Shown one piece after another: positions 9,323 through 21,800 of a stretch of DNA of 64,000 bases. The notes beneath the pieces were generated by a model. The model made no database searches and was not told the origin of the DNA. It was given only the letters and a program-made list of their open reading frames with translations. The number at the start of each line of letters is the position of its first letter. Positions within the stretch are counted from its first letter, which is position 1. Both the position numbers and the translations under genes were made by a program. The stretch is from Gloeopeniophorella convolvens (lineage: Eukaryota; Basidiomycota; Agaricomycetes; Russulales), in the NCBI GenBank assembly GCA_022496205.1, contig WTXD01000002.1, positions 930,001 through 994,000 on the forward strand. Reading direction: 5' to 3'.

Positions 9323-12300
9323 ATGAAGGCCCTTTTCAATCGATTCAACAGAGGCCTCTCCAAAGACAAGGCAAAGGACCCCAGAGAGACAGACTCCTTC
9401 CCTCCTCCACCCGCCTCCTCATACAACAGGGAGAAACTCCCGCAACTCCCTCGCCTCAGAGAATGGCCCCCGCCCCTCGACCAACCTCAGCGCTCTCTCG
9501 ACACCCCGACGTCCATCGCCTCCTTCAAACCCCTTCCCGAACTTTCGTCTCGGCCCCTTCCCCCTATCGAGAATGCTTCCGCGCCATCCGTAGACTACAA
9601 CCCAATATCTGCAACTCCTTCCAGAGGGCCTCTCTCAGACGTCGCAGAGGAAGAGTCTATCCACACTGCCGTCGCCACCCGCACAGCGTCGCCGCGAGCC
9701 GAACAGGACTCGGCCGGCCGAAGTTCGCGCAAGGCCGGGAACGGCAGCATCAGTACAACCAACGGTGGCAACGATGTCCCTAAGAAGGTTGCCTTCCTCT
9801 CCCCTCCCCCAACACCTTTGGGTCTCAATACGGACCGTCCGTTACCAGACGATGCTGCAGTCTCAACCAAAAGCACCGTATCGCGCTCACAGGCTGCACA
9901 TAACAAGGACCCCCGAGGCTCGACGTCGACCGCGGCGTCTGGCTCTCGTACTGATCTAGGTTCTAGCAAAAGTAGCACCCATACGGTCAAGGCTACTTCG
10001 ACGCGTCCCTCCAACTCTCCATATCCCGGAAAGTCTGGTTACGCGGATGGCGCCTCTATCCATCAGTCGCTTCGCTCTGGCACTCCCTTCTCTCAAAAGT
10101 CTACAGGCAGCGTGCTCCCTCCTGCTTCCTGGAGTGAAGGCGCAGAGGAGGATCTGGTGACCCATCTCGGACCTCGGGAGCGCACGCGACAAGAAGTGCT
10201 TTGGGAGATCGTTGCGAGCGAGGAAAGGTGAATGCGCCCGCCCGTTGATCCTCTAGCGCCCTGACACAGCCTCACAGATATGTCGCTGAGCTCCTCAAGA
10301 TGAAGGATACCTTCATTATTCCCTTACTCCATCCCTACGCCACCTCCCCCATAGCATCCCCCACCTTGCCTGAGTATGACGATATGTCGCGGCTCGACAC
10401 TCCTGTGGAGTCGTTGGAACACTTGCCTATCGCCTCTCGTTTCCTATCTCCTACTGGCTTCCGGTCAGATACCCCCACAGCCATGGATTACCCCTTTAGA
10501 AGAGAGGATAAAGACCACCCTAATATGGACAGCGAGAACTCTGATTTTGAAGATGATAACGACAGACTAGGCAAGGGATACTCTGATTCCCGCCGTGGAG
10601 GACAGAACCCTGCTTCGAAGCACAATCATCCCCGCTCACCGTATGGCACGTCACGGACGGGCAAAGGCACGTCTGTACCATTCCCTTCGCGTTCACATCA
10701 ATCTCTCCCGCCGCCGCCACGCGCGAATCCCAACTCGGCGTCTACGCATTCGTTAGGTCGCCAATCCTATGTGGGACCCTCGCCCTCGGAAAAGGAAAGG
10801 GACCGAGATCGTAAATCCACCTCCACCACTCCAAGTGCCCGGATGCTTCGAAAGTCTAAGAAGAGTCTTACCAAGGCAGACGTCATCCCAAATGGTGGCG
10901 TCTCCCCTCATCAGTTACCTGACGATCTGCGGCAGTGTCTCGAAACTATCGAAGATAGCATCCTTGCTGGGCATCTCAAACTTAGCGAGGGCCTCCGGAA
11001 ACGATACGATGAGCAGTATCCTCTTGTTCGGTCCCTGGCAGATGTCTTCGTAGCAAATGTGAGATCTTACCCCCTCCTCAATGAACCTCATCTAACTCGC
11101 AATACCAGTCCCATATTCTGCGCGGTTATGCGGATTATGTTCTGCGGCTGGAGCGTGCTCTCGAGCAGGCTAACGATGCACTTACAGCGAGCAGTTCAAC
11201 AAAACGTCCGAAAAAGCAGGATGCAGACGAATGGCTCAAAGTCGGCGTCCTCCTACGTAAGCTTGAGAACGACGCACAAGACCGCGGGGAGACCGGCATG
11301 GCCATCTCTTTATCAAAACCTTTCCAACGGTTGCTCAAATACCCCTTACTTTTCCAAAACCTTCTCTTCCACACCGACCCATCCACATTCGAATACGAGA
11401 GCACCTTACAAATGGTTGCCGAGGTTGAGAACATCGTTCGCAGTATTGAAGACGAGAAGATTCAGAAGGAGGAGCGGGATAAGACGCGCGACATCCTCGC
11501 ACGAATCGAAGGCTTGGACAAAGTCAAACAACTCGCTGCACCCAAACCATCTCGTGTCTTGGTCGAGGAGAGGATGCTGGGCCCCAGTCATCCCAGCGAC
11601 GTGTCGAAGCCCTCATCACCTCCCCCCGTCGGGACAACCAAAGCTGTCAAAGGCAAGACGTCGTTCAAACGTTTGAGCGACGTCTTGCAAAGCGGCGGGA
11701 ATGGCGTCGGGGGTAAAAAGGACATGTGGCTGGTTGTCTTCAACGACGTTGTCCTCCGCTGTCAACGGACTGGCACGACTTCTTTACCTCTTGGAAGTGC
11801 CCATTCTTCAAGGGCGAACTCGTTGCCTGAATTTCAAGGCAAGTCCAAGTACGCAACAACCGGTCGCAGAAACTCCACTGCGCGGCCGCGGAACCTCTAC
11901 AAGTTCATCAAGGTATGACCGCGCGCCTTTTGATGTGGAATGACCTGACGCGACGTTCGTAGATCGAGAACTGGGCTATCGGCAATGTGGTCCAGCCCCG
12001 CGAAGGCGTTGTGTCGATGGAGGAGTGAGTAGTCGCCCGTTCTATGAAACGTTCCCTGCTGAGCCTGTGCAGTGTGGTCCGGTCCCGAGCACAAATCCAC
12101 TCCGCCGTCCAACAGCCCCGAATCGTGCCCATGCCCGACGACGACGAAGACGAGGGTGGCGAGTCTGACGACTCGGACCGCAAGAGCAAGATGAGCTTCT
12201 CTTATTGGGGCGCAGATAAGGTCACCCTCCAGAAGCCCCTGGCGAAACACCGACCTGTGGCTGGCGGGCTCGGCGTGCGGCGCACTGGGCCCGCAGTGCC

Positions 12301-12679
12301 TACAGGCTATTCCAGAGAGTCTTCTGCGAATGCCAAGTTTGGCTCTCGCCTCGTCTCCGCCGACTCGTCAGCCGCTGCTGCCCGCCCCTCGAGCCGCCGG
12401 ACTATGGCCACGCCATCTAGCCGCCGTGCGGCCGCATCAGATGAGGGGCACTCTGTCAAGGTCACCGTCACCCGGCCAGCCTGGGACGGAAGCACGCGCG
12501 CCCCCATCACGTCCGCGCAGTCGAAGCGGGCTCGGAATACATCGCAGAACAGCGCGGCAACGCGCACCACCACGACTCCGTCGAACAAGCTCCTCGCCTC
12601 GCCGGCCCCTTCGGAAGACTCCGGAGTGGGTCTCTACCGCCAGATGATGGCGAACGACCCGTCATTGAACAACGACTAG
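9323..12679 (+). CDS. Rho guanine nucleotide exchange factor (DH domain, probable PH region)
   Basis: Such proteins load GTP onto Rho/Cdc42 GTPases at the cell cortex to direct polarity and wall growth. Five exons (9323-10227, 10278-11058, 11109-11912, 11963-12024, 12073-12679) give 1052 residues. A Ser/Pro-rich N-terminus of about 285 residues precedes the DH domain, which begins RTRQEVLWEIVASEERYVAE. It resumes with LPDDLRQCLETIEDSILAGH (from about residue 515), SHILRGYADYVLRLERALEQ and SLSKPFQRLLKYPLLFQNLL, the conserved helix that contacts the GTPase. A PH-like stretch follows (KKDMWLVVFNDVVLRC). A disordered segment of about 185 residues lies between the first DH helix and the rest. The C-terminus is low-complexity Ser/Arg. 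Substrate GTPase unknown. Confidence 0.88.
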
Positions 12680-13040
12680 GCATCGTTTACAGCCTCTCTC
12701 CCTTTTTAATACTCTTTAACGACCTTCATCTCCGATACCAATCCATTATATTATCCGGAACAATATTCAGGGTGTCACCCTCGTCTACGTCTACGCCCCT
12801 TGCATGTCGCTCATCGTTCTCGCTGTCACTATGCCTTGAGTACCCCTTTGTTTCGCGATACCGTTGCCATGTCCAAGTTCAGATGCTCAATACCAAGGTA
12901 GCCTCGTTTCTCCTGTCCATCGATACCTGCACTCATCTCGACCGGCGAACGGTTCCCGCACACTCCACACAGTCCCTCGTTCGGAATCTCATTGACTTGT
13001 CTACTTCTTAATCTATACATGGCTAGGACCTGTATCACCA
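12680..13040. other. Convergent 3' intergenic region
   Basis: It separates the stop codons of the RhoGEF (+) and asparagine synthetase (-) genes and presumably holds both 3' UTRs. I see nothing else in it. Confidence 0.5.
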
Positions 13041-15351
13041 TTATGCTGCTTCTGAATCCACCACATTCGTTTCCACATCGTATGCGGCGTTGTGGATGCT
13101 GACGCTTCGGCCGCTCGGGTCTGCGGCGCAGCCCCAATCTCCGCGGGGAATCCACCTGCGTGAAAGGATCAGCTGTGGCCATCGTCGGGAAGCATGTATC
13201 GTGCACGCACCGGACAGCCGTCTGTGCAGCGGTCTCCGAGAGGAATTGACCTGCGCAAGGTAAAATCAGCATGCGCGCACGCCGAAAGCACGGACGAACG
13301 TACTATCGAAGATGTCGCGAATATAGTAGGCTTCTTTGGTGTCAGGCGTGTTTTCCGGCCAGCGCTCGAACCGTTTCTCGAATATGTCGTCCGAAATGGC
13401 GTTCTCAGCGTGGTCTTTCATCCTGTATATGTCGCACCGGCGATCAGTCAAGTGGCCAGCAAACGGGCTGTCTCTTCGGCCAACTCACCCGTCTATCCAG
13501 GAATAGCCGACGCCGTCCGAGAACTGCTCTTTCTGCCGCCATAGAATCGAGCGGGGGAGGTATGGCTGGTGTCGCCACCGGCATCAGTGAGCGGTCCGAG
13601 AGACGGCGCGTGCGTGCGGACCTTGCCATCGGGCGCCACGTCGAACGCCTTGCGGAGGATGTACTTCTCCATCTTCGGGCGGCCGTCCTCGTCGAGCTCC
13701 TGCGACGCGCCCTTGTTGAAGGTCTTGTCCTCCGGCCTGACATTCATGGCGACCTCTAAAAATGCCTTGTCCAGGAACGGCACGCGGGCTTCGAGGCCCC
13801 AGGCCATCGTGGACCTTCGGGCATCAGCAACGCGGGGCGGGTGGGCAGCTGCATGACGCACTTGTTGGCGCGGAGGCAGTCCGCCGTGTGCAAGTTCTTG
13901 ACCCTGCGGACGCACTCTTGATGGAAGGAGCGCGGGTCTGGGGCCGCGTGGAAGTAGAGATAGCCTGCGAGCGGTCAGTTTCGCGCGGTCGACCGCATGC
14001 ACGGTACGGATTACCTCCGAAAATCTCATCGCTGCCTTCGCCACTCAGAACCATCTTGACTCCCATGGCCTTGACCTTTCGACTGAGAAGGTACATCGGG
14101 GTGCTGGCGCGCACCGTGGTAACGTCGTAGGTTTCTAGATGGTAGATGACGTCCGGGATGGCGTCTAGACCCTCCTGGACGGTGAATACGTATTCGTGGT
14201 GGACCGTGCCGAGGTAGTGGGCCGCTTTGCGGGCGGCGAGGAGATCAGGAGAGTGCTCCAGGCCGATGGAGAAGGAATGCAGTTGGGGCCAGGAAGCAAT
14301 GGTTGCTGGACGACGACGGTCAGAGAAAATGCACACGGATGAACTATGTTCACACTCACCATCTTCGGTTACGGGGGCATAGGAGCCTCCAGGAGGCGAT
14401 ACGAGCCCGGATTCAACCTGGGCTAGTCGCTTCTTACGGGCTTCAAACTGTGCCTGGGCAACCTTTTCGGTCTCTCGTGCAGCGATAGCGGCGATGAGAC
14501 TACTGTCCAAGCCTCCGCTGAGCAGGACACCGAAAGGAACCTCAGACATGAGTCGTTTTTTGACGGCAGCCTCGAGCGATTCCCTGATCAGCGCGAGATC
14601 TGCGGGTTGTGTAGGAATGGGGGCATTGGGACCCTCAGAGTCTCCGTCCCACCACGAAGGGGTGTAATACCGAGTAACTGAGTTGTCAGTGCTGTCATAG
14701 ACATGACCGGGAGGGAACGAGACGATCTTGTCGCATTCGTCGACAAGACACTTGAGCTCCGACGCAAAGAAGACCGCTCCTGGACGTCTTGAGGACCAGC
14801 CCTGGTACAGAGTCGTGATGCCAATGGGATCACGAGCCGCGATAATCCTGGGAGGGTCCATGGACTCGTCGAGCAGCACGAAGGAGAACATGCCATCGAG
14901 CAAAGGGCAGAGGTCTCTGCCGTGTTTCCGATACTTGGACGCAACCAGGTTAATTGCAGCTTACATGGGTGTATGCGGCACGCACCAGTGGGATGATAAC
15001 CTCACAGTCAGAGTGCGTCTTGAAACTATAGCCAGAGCCATGGGTAGCGCGCAGCTTGATGTGGTTGTAGATCTCCCCGTTGACGGCGAGGATGACCTTA
15101 CCGTCATCGCCCACGAGGGGCTGTGCACCGGTATCTGAGCATCGAGTTGGCTAGTGATGCAAGGTCTGATTTGAGATGAGCTTACCGACGCCGACGATCG
15201 CGAGACGCTCGTGTACGAGCACGGTGCGCTGGCCGACGTAGCAGCCAGACCAGTCAGGGCCGCGGTGACGCTGCTTCTTTGAGAGCGCGATGAACCTGGA
15301 TCGGTCAGCAGCGGGCCTCTGGACGTCGTGGACTGCGAATATGCCACACAT
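13041..15351 (-). CDS. ASN1: Asparagine synthetase, glutamine-hydrolysing
   Basis: Makes asparagine from aspartate, glutamine and ATP in the cytosol. Ten exons (15351-15186, 15134-14986, 14933-14360, 14305-14015, 13964-13862, 13814-13622, 13565-13489, 13422-13304, 13250-13211, 13155-13041) give 608 residues, a usual length. MCGIFAVHD supplies Cys2, the glutaminase nucleophile, followed by [30 protein letters not shown] and AVNGEIYNH. The synthetase half has the pyrophosphate loop SGGLDSS (about 244-250), then [18 protein letters not shown], the aspartate-site region [20 protein letters not shown] and [12 protein letters not shown]. The C-terminus [17 protein letters not shown] is also conserved. 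All junctions are GT-AG and frame-consistent. It is divergent from the syntaxin gene. Confidence 0.97.
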
Positions 15352-15870
15352 GGCGGGGATGGCGATTGTCGAGGTGTAACGGTGTCAGGGCGTGAAAATG
15401 AGGCATCCTGCCATCTGGTGACTCGTTTCGTTTCAAGCTCTGGCGATCTGACAATTTAGATAAGATAAGGAGACAAAGTAATAGCGATCGCTGTGATGCG
15501 CTGGACCAGCCTCGGAGCGACACGTCCCGGGAGCGCGAGTGCCCGTCCGAGTCGTGGCTCCGGTCTCGATAGCGACGGTGACGGTCTGGCGCACGCGCCC
15601 ACAGCGAAGAGCGGGGAGCGAGGCGGGGCAGCAGCAGCGGGCGTCTGTTGACGCGCGTTGACGCGTGGTCCGACCCTGGCCAGCCTGGCCCGTCTGACCG
15701 AGCGTTCTCACGGAGGCATTCGCAGGCGTTCGTTGGCTCGTCGTTGAACACTGCCCCGACCCGCAGTCCGGTCCATCCCCCGCTCGGCCTTTCCACCGCC
15801 GTGCACCGCTCCCTCCTGCTTCACTTCCGGAGCCCTTTGCTCTTGTTCGTGATCTCTCTCTCTACAGGAA
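15352..15870. other. Divergent promoter region of ASN1 and the syntaxin gene
   Basis: About 520 bp between two start codons on opposite strands. No specific operator was recognised. Confidence 0.5.
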
Positions 15871-17198
15871 ATGGCGCGCGATCGGCTTGCTGCCCTCCGG
15901 GTATGTCCTCCAGCCCCTCGTCTCCTCACTTGCTCACATCGGCCCTTCCCCAACCCCAGGCACAGAGACAGGGGGGCCCGCTGAGCCCTACCAGTCCCAC
16001 TGGCGGCTATGAGATGGCCGGCCTCCAGACACAGGACCACATCACAAACGGGAACGGTGCCAGCGCTCAGCCAGTCGATGGCATGACTGGATTCTACAAC
16101 CAGGTCCGAAGCCACGCCCAACTCCTATACGACACAAATGATTAACGAAAATTTGTACAGATATCCAGTATCCAGGACGAGTTGCGACGGTTCGACGCGA
16201 ATGTCTCTAGGATTTCTGACTTACACTCGCGTACTCTGGGCAACATGGACGATGCCCTGTCACAGCAGAACGCCGCCGCCTTGGATGAGCTGGTTGCCGA
16301 GACTAGGTCCCTGGGAAACCAAATAAAGAGCCAAATCCAAGACTTGGACAAGGAGCCTGTTCCCCCTGGTCAGGACGCGAGAATACGGAAGAACCAGGCA
16401 AGTGAATCTTCGCAACGCGCGTATAAGCGCGTCCGCTTATGCATAAATGCAGACGTCCCTCGTCCGTTCAAAATTCATAGAGGCGCTGCAGAACTACCAG
16501 CAGGTAGAACAACAATACCGCACGCGATACCGCCAGCGCGTCGAGCGACAATTCAAAATTGGTACGTCGTTCGTTGCTTCACTCCCCTGTCTACGCTGAC
16601 CCTACTCTTTTCGCCAGTCAAACCCGATGCGACGCCCGACGAGGTTGCTGCTGTTGTCCAGAGCGACCAAGGGGCTGGTGGCCAGGTCTTCGCACAAGCG
16701 GTAAATGGACCAGTGTCGGCGGAAGGGTGGCTTGGACTAATCTGGCCTGCTACAGCTCACGGCTTCCACGGCGTACGGTCCAACCCGCGCTGCCTACCGT
16801 GAAGTGCAGGAACGACACGAAGACATTCGCAAGATTGAGCGGACACTCGGAGAGTTGGCTCAGATGTTCAATGATGTAAGGACCCACTCCCGCCTGCAGG
16901 TATCCCGCGGTGGTTCTCATGCACGCATAGATGGACGCCCTCGTCGCGCAGCAGGATGACACCATCGTTGCCATTGAAGCGTCTGCAGCGCAGGTGGAGG
17001 GGGACACTGAAGCTGGGTATGTTGGAGCGTTTTGCCGTGATTGTCAGGCCTGATCGTTGTTGCAGACTCGCACAAACCGGCAAGGCCGTCGAGCATGCAC
17101 GCTCAGCGCGCCGAAAGCGGTGGATATGTTTCTTCTTGTTTCTGCTCGTCCTCGCCATCATCGGCATTGTGGTCGGTGTCACTGTTGGGAAGAAATAG
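15871..17198 (+). CDS. SSO1: Plasma-membrane t-SNARE syntaxin (SSO1/2-like)
   Basis: Qa-SNARE that fuses secretory vesicles with the plasma membrane. Eight exons (15871-15900, 15960-16103, 16161-16397, 16453-16561, 16618-16700, 16756-16875, 16931-17016, 17066-17198) give 313 residues. The N-terminal helical part ISSIQDELRRFDANVSRISD resembles the Habc bundle. The SNARE motif runs HEDIRKIERTLGELAQMFND then MDALVAQQDDTIVAIE, with Gln at the zero layer (ELAQMF). RRKRWICFF leads into one C-terminal membrane anchor LFLLVLAIIGIVVGVTVGKK, with no lumenal domain. The first exon encodes only ten residues. The third intron is GC-AG. Sso1/2 is preferred over Golgi or endosomal syntaxins because of the juxtamembrane and SNARE sequence. 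Confidence 0.92.
16398..16452 (+). other. GC-AG intron in the syntaxin gene
   Basis: Donor AACCAG|GCAAGTGA, acceptor AAATGCAG, 55 nt. The joined exons read IRKNQTSLVRSKFIEALQNY in frame. Confidence 0.85.
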
Positions 17199-17565
17199 GA
17201 TACCCCTTAGGATTGGACAGTGGATTTTCTTTCAGCTTCAGCGACTGGCCACCCCGTATGATGATTTGCTCGACACCCATGATTTAGCCTTGTATCTACC
17301 TTTCTGGGCTGCTGTACGCCCCGTGCCTTTCCACCTAATTCGTTTACCATATCGCATTTTGATGAGATTTATCTATTCACTCGCGTGAGCGGAAAGAGTG
17401 AGCACGAGATGGGGGTGACGAGTGGGTGACGAGTTGGACCAGGTTGGACCTGAGAGACGCCGAAGAGTGTTTGGGTCCACGTAATTGAATGTTCCGCGCC
17501 GTCGGCACGACCTTGTCCGCGTCGACTCGCTCCGCTTCCTCACCCCGTCCTTCGTTCCCGCAGTC
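17199..17565. other. Intergenic region between syntaxin and PIS1
   Basis: About 370 bp in tandem orientation. It should hold the syntaxin 3' end and the PIS1 promoter; nothing specific was recognised. Confidence 0.5.
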
Positions 17566-18546
17566 ATGGCCCCGAGAAACTCTGCTCATCGTCGCAAGGG
17601 TGGCTCCGTCGAGGTCGTCGACTCCAAGTATGCCGTTGACCTGGCCACTCAACAGACATACTCGGAAAACATCTTCCTTTTTGTGCCCAACCTTATCGGT
17701 GCGCCGCTTTGCTGTCAGTGCCTCTCTCGCTCACCGGTGGCCTGCAGGCTACACCCGCATCATCCTCGCGGGCCTCTCTCTACATTTCATGAGCTACCAT
17801 CCAAAATACTGCACCTTGCTCTATTGTGTATCCTGTTTATTGGACGCGGTGGACGGGCAAGCTGCAAGAGCGCTCGGTCAGACTTCCAAGTTCGGCGCGG
17901 TCCTGGATATGGTGACAGATAGGTGCGTCACTTTTGGGTGCCTGTTTGTGGACAACACTGATTGAGTGCATAAGATGCACCACCTCCGGTCTCCTATGTT
18001 ACTTGTCGTCTGCGTATCCTGAATGGGCCCTAGTCTTCCAATTTCTGATTTCCCTGGACTTTGCAAGCCACTACATGCACATGTACAGGTAAGTGACAGC
18101 GCGCATCCTTACTAAATTCTCGAACTGAAGCGTCGTCGTCCCAGCTCTCTTGTTACGGGTTCCCGGAGCCACAAGTTGGTCACGAGCGACGTTAGCAGGA
18201 TCCTGTGGTACTATTACAATGACTCGGTAAGACTTGTGGGACCTTGCGCTGGCGCGTGCTTACGCGGCGTCTGGCACAGCGGACGCTCTTCGTGATGTGT
18301 GCAGGGAACGAGCTGTTCTTTGTCTCGCTGTATCTTATGAAGTGGGTCAAGACGCCAATTGGCTTCAGCCACCCGTGGCTCGCCGAGTTGACGTGGCCGG
18401 GGGTGGTTGCGTTCGTTTCGTTCTGGATTTCTCTCGCAAAGAACATCATCAACCTCGTGCAACTCTGGAAAGCGTCGAAGATTCTCGTGGGTGTCGACCT
18501 GGCGGAGAGAGCGCAGGCGCGAGAGGCGAGTCAGAAGGCGGCATAA
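17566..18546 (+). CDS. PIS1: CDP-diacylglycerol-inositol 3-phosphatidyltransferase (phosphatidylinositol synthase)
   Basis: Makes phosphatidylinositol from CDP-diacylglycerol and myo-inositol in the endoplasmic reticulum membrane. Five exons (17566-17698, 17748-17922, 17975-18088, 18145-18226, 18280-18546) give 256 residues. The CDP-alcohol phosphatidyltransferase signature is complete: DAVDGQAARALGQTSKFG followed by AVLDMVTDR, supplying D-x2-DG-x2-AR-x8-G-x3-D-x3-D. NIFLFVPNLIGYTRIILA near residue 40 is the usual first membrane segment. WALVFQFLISLDFASHYMHM and SHKLVTS are family features. Several hydrophobic segments follow (LFVMCAGNELFFVSLYL and the WPGVVAFVSFWISL region). ATG 17566 was chosen because it gives the normal short N-terminus. 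Confidence 0.96.
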
Positions 18547-18803
18547 CTGACGCGTTCGTTATATACCATCCGTTCGTTTACCTAGTGAACACTACATACT
18601 GCCCATGCGCTTGTAATGCTGGTTCTATGCAGCCATTTATTGCTATTATGTGTGCTTTGTGATCAAGTGTTGGCGTAAGCATGTTGAAATGTGTGGTTGA
18701 CGCGACGCACGCGGCTGAGTGAGCGTGAGCGCGTCGAGGCTACTCGCTGGGTAGAGAGCAGTTGGGACCGCACTCGACTCTGCGGTCAGCGTGCTTGGTT
18801 TGC

Positions 18804-21800
18804 ATGCGCTCTCATCTTCTCCTTCGCAGGACGTGTCTGTCTACAAAGACGTCCTCCGTCTCAACCCGCGCTCTCCTCTCGTACTCCGGCCCCGCTCGCT
18901 ACCCAAGGAAAGACCTTCTCCCAGCGGCAGCACCACCCCGGAACACTCGCGCACACCGACGCGCGTCCACCACAACACCGGCACCCCCAGAGTCGGACCC
19001 GCCACCGCCCTCTGGCAGCTCTGGTCCTCCCCCGGAAGACCCTGTCGAACCGAATGGCCGAAGTCAGCAAAGTCCTGCGGCGCCGGCGCTGCAGGGCCAC
19101 AGTACACAGAACTTTTTCTGGTCTTCCGAGTCTCTTTCAGAGTCTGAAACAGCATCCGAATCCTCATTACCGCCCCCGGAGATCCTCGACGAAGCTCTGA
19201 GCCATCTGTATCTGTCTCTGCATCCACAGGCGCAGAATAGAGCGACCTTCGCCACGGCGGATGGGCCCCCAGTCGAGCCCACGCTTGCGCTCTACTGCCC
19301 GATCGAGGGCGGAGAGTATGTCATCGACGATACCGTTCGCGAGCTTGCCCGCCGGACAGGCTCGGATGTGGTTGTACTAGATGCAGCACACATCGCTGCG
19401 GGGGAGTGGGGTCACTTTGGCCCAGGTGCGTGTGTTCTCTGCTACAATCCACGGTCCCCTGGGTGCTGACGCTCGACCTCCAGCGGCAGCTCTGATCGAG
19501 CTTCCCAACAACCCGCTGCACTTTCCTTCCCACAGCTTGACACTGCCGTCTGCTCCCCGTGGCGCGCGCGACGATGACGACGACGACGAATTTTCCTCCG
19601 ACTTTGTTCCATCCCATATGACGTTGCAGGTCGTGCTGCCGCACACTGCATCGCGCATACCTGGGGGTGCCCCGTCCAAGGCGGCCATGATCAAAGCCAA
19701 GACCTTCTTCGAGATGTGCGTCAATGTGCGGGCCTCTGCAGAGACGAGGGACCCCGGCGCTGCCCCGCGGCCACGCATCATCTACGTCCGTGACTTCTCC
19801 ACGCTCTCGCCATCGTGGGCGTACCTGCACTCTGCTCTGCTTGCTGTCGTTCGCGAGCGGCGACAGGGCGCGTTGCCTCGATCGTCGCAGCCTGTAACCA
19901 ACCCAACAACAATCGTGTTTGGCGTCACCCCTTCTCTGTTATCGCCAGCCGCGTCGGCGTCGCAGCCGCCTGGCCCCCAAGGGATGATGAACATGCTGTC
20001 GAGCCGCAGTGGCCAGGCCACCCCAGGTGTGGCAGCGTCACGGCCCGGAAAGTCGGATTGGGGCGAAGATGATCACGCAGACAAGGCTAGAGAATGGCGC
20101 CTGCGAGAGCGCCTGCGGAGGTGGGAACGCGGCGACGGTGCGCTGCAGCACGAGCTGCCCAAACTTGCAGGGGCCGCTCCGGAGGGCGAACCTGACCAAG
20201 CGAACCGCTCTGGCGTGATGTTCCTCGGCGGGCCTGGAGGTGGTCCAAGTCCGCTCGGTGGGCTGCTCCCATTACTTAGTGGCGGCTCACGATCAGCGGC
20301 ACAGTCCCCGAACGCGAGCTCCCAGACAACCTCAGGCTTCTTCCGCGCGTCGGTGCTGGTCCCTGCTTCTCGTTCTCCGTCGCGCGAAAAGGCCACGAGA
20401 ATAGCACGGCGGAGGGAAATCAATGAGCTCACCATGCGGATGGCAGTCGGTGCGATCGGGGGCACGGTCGAGCCGCGGAGCGCCGCGTCCGTGTTCTCCG
20501 TGTCCTCTGAGCCTGCTGCGCAAAGGAAACAGGAACATCTCGTGGAGCCTTCGGCTGCATCAAAGATGTGGGATGACTGGGGCAACAAACTAGAGGCGTG
20601 GACTACGGTCAAGCACATCGCGGATCAGGCGGTAGGGCGCGTCGTGTCGTCGTCATCGCTGTACCGCGACGATACCGTCAAGCCAACACTTTCGCCGACT
20701 CCCGTTCTATGGGGTGGCGTCTATCGCTCTTGGGCAGATCACCGAGCTTCACGCGATTTTCGGAATGCATGGACGCAGCAATCCTCTGGCGTGTCTGCAA
20801 AGGAGGATCAGCACGAGAAGGGCGAGGATGCGCAGCGAGTGCCACAGGTGGACGACATTGTCGAGTCGGTGAAGCATGATCCGTACTTGGACACACACGA
20901 GCAGAGGCTGCTAGGATGTATCGTCGATTCAGGTGAGTATCTCGGGCCAAATGTTCGTTCAACCTCGCCAGTTACTGAGATTGGCTCGTTGATAGTGTCG
21001 ATGCCCACGTCCTTCGCGCAGGTCCACCTCCCAGCACACACGATCGACTCCGTACGGACCATCGTCTCGTTACCTCTGTTGCACCCCACTGCGTTCCAAG
21101 AGGGCATCTTGAAGGAACACGGTATGACTGGTTGCCTGCTGTTCGGCCCGCCGGGCACGGGTAAGACTCTTGTCGTCCGCGCCCTCGCAAAGGAAGCTGG
21201 TTGTCGCATGCTTGCGATCTCTCCCTCCGATGTCATGGACATGGTCTGCTGTCATGCACTTTCACCTGCCCACGTGTCACTGATGCTAGCCTTCTCAAGT
21301 ACGTGGGAGAAGGGGAGAAGCTCGTTCGTTCGGTGTTTTCGCTCGCTCGAAGGCTTGCCCCCTGTGTGGTCTTCATTGACGAGATCGACGCCCTCTTCGG
21401 TGCTCGTTCGTCATCGCGCGACACCGGAGGCGGCTTTGTGCACCGGGGCGTCATCACCGAATTCATGCAGGAAATGGACGGCCTGAAGACGTCCAACGCG
21501 GACAACGTTATCGTCATTGGCGCAACCAACCGGCCCTTTGACCTGGACGATGCCGTTCTGAGACGGCTCCCCCGAAGGCTGCTCGTAGACCTGCCTGGGG
21601 AGAAGGAGCGCGAGGGTTTGTACTACCACAACTGCCACCCATCGCGTGCTGACGTGTTGGCCAGAAATCCTCAAAATCCTCCTACGGGACGAGCTCCTCT
21701 CACCGGGTGTCGACGTCAAGGCCCTTGCCCGCGATACCCCTGCGTTCTCTGGATCCGACCTGAAGCGTAAGCGCAGCGTGTTTTTGGGTGACTGCCTTTG

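Noticed and set aside
8879..9426. Upstream part of the long open frame ending at 8311 (minus)
   Set aside because: It is out of phase with the methyltransferase N-terminus. The GSGIGLAALAM motif is restored only by splicing 8879-8931 to the frame starting at 9167.
11109..11676. Continuation of the RhoGEF second exon frame beyond 11058
   Set aside because: The product becomes unlike a DH domain. Splicing at 11059-11108 restores the conserved helix.
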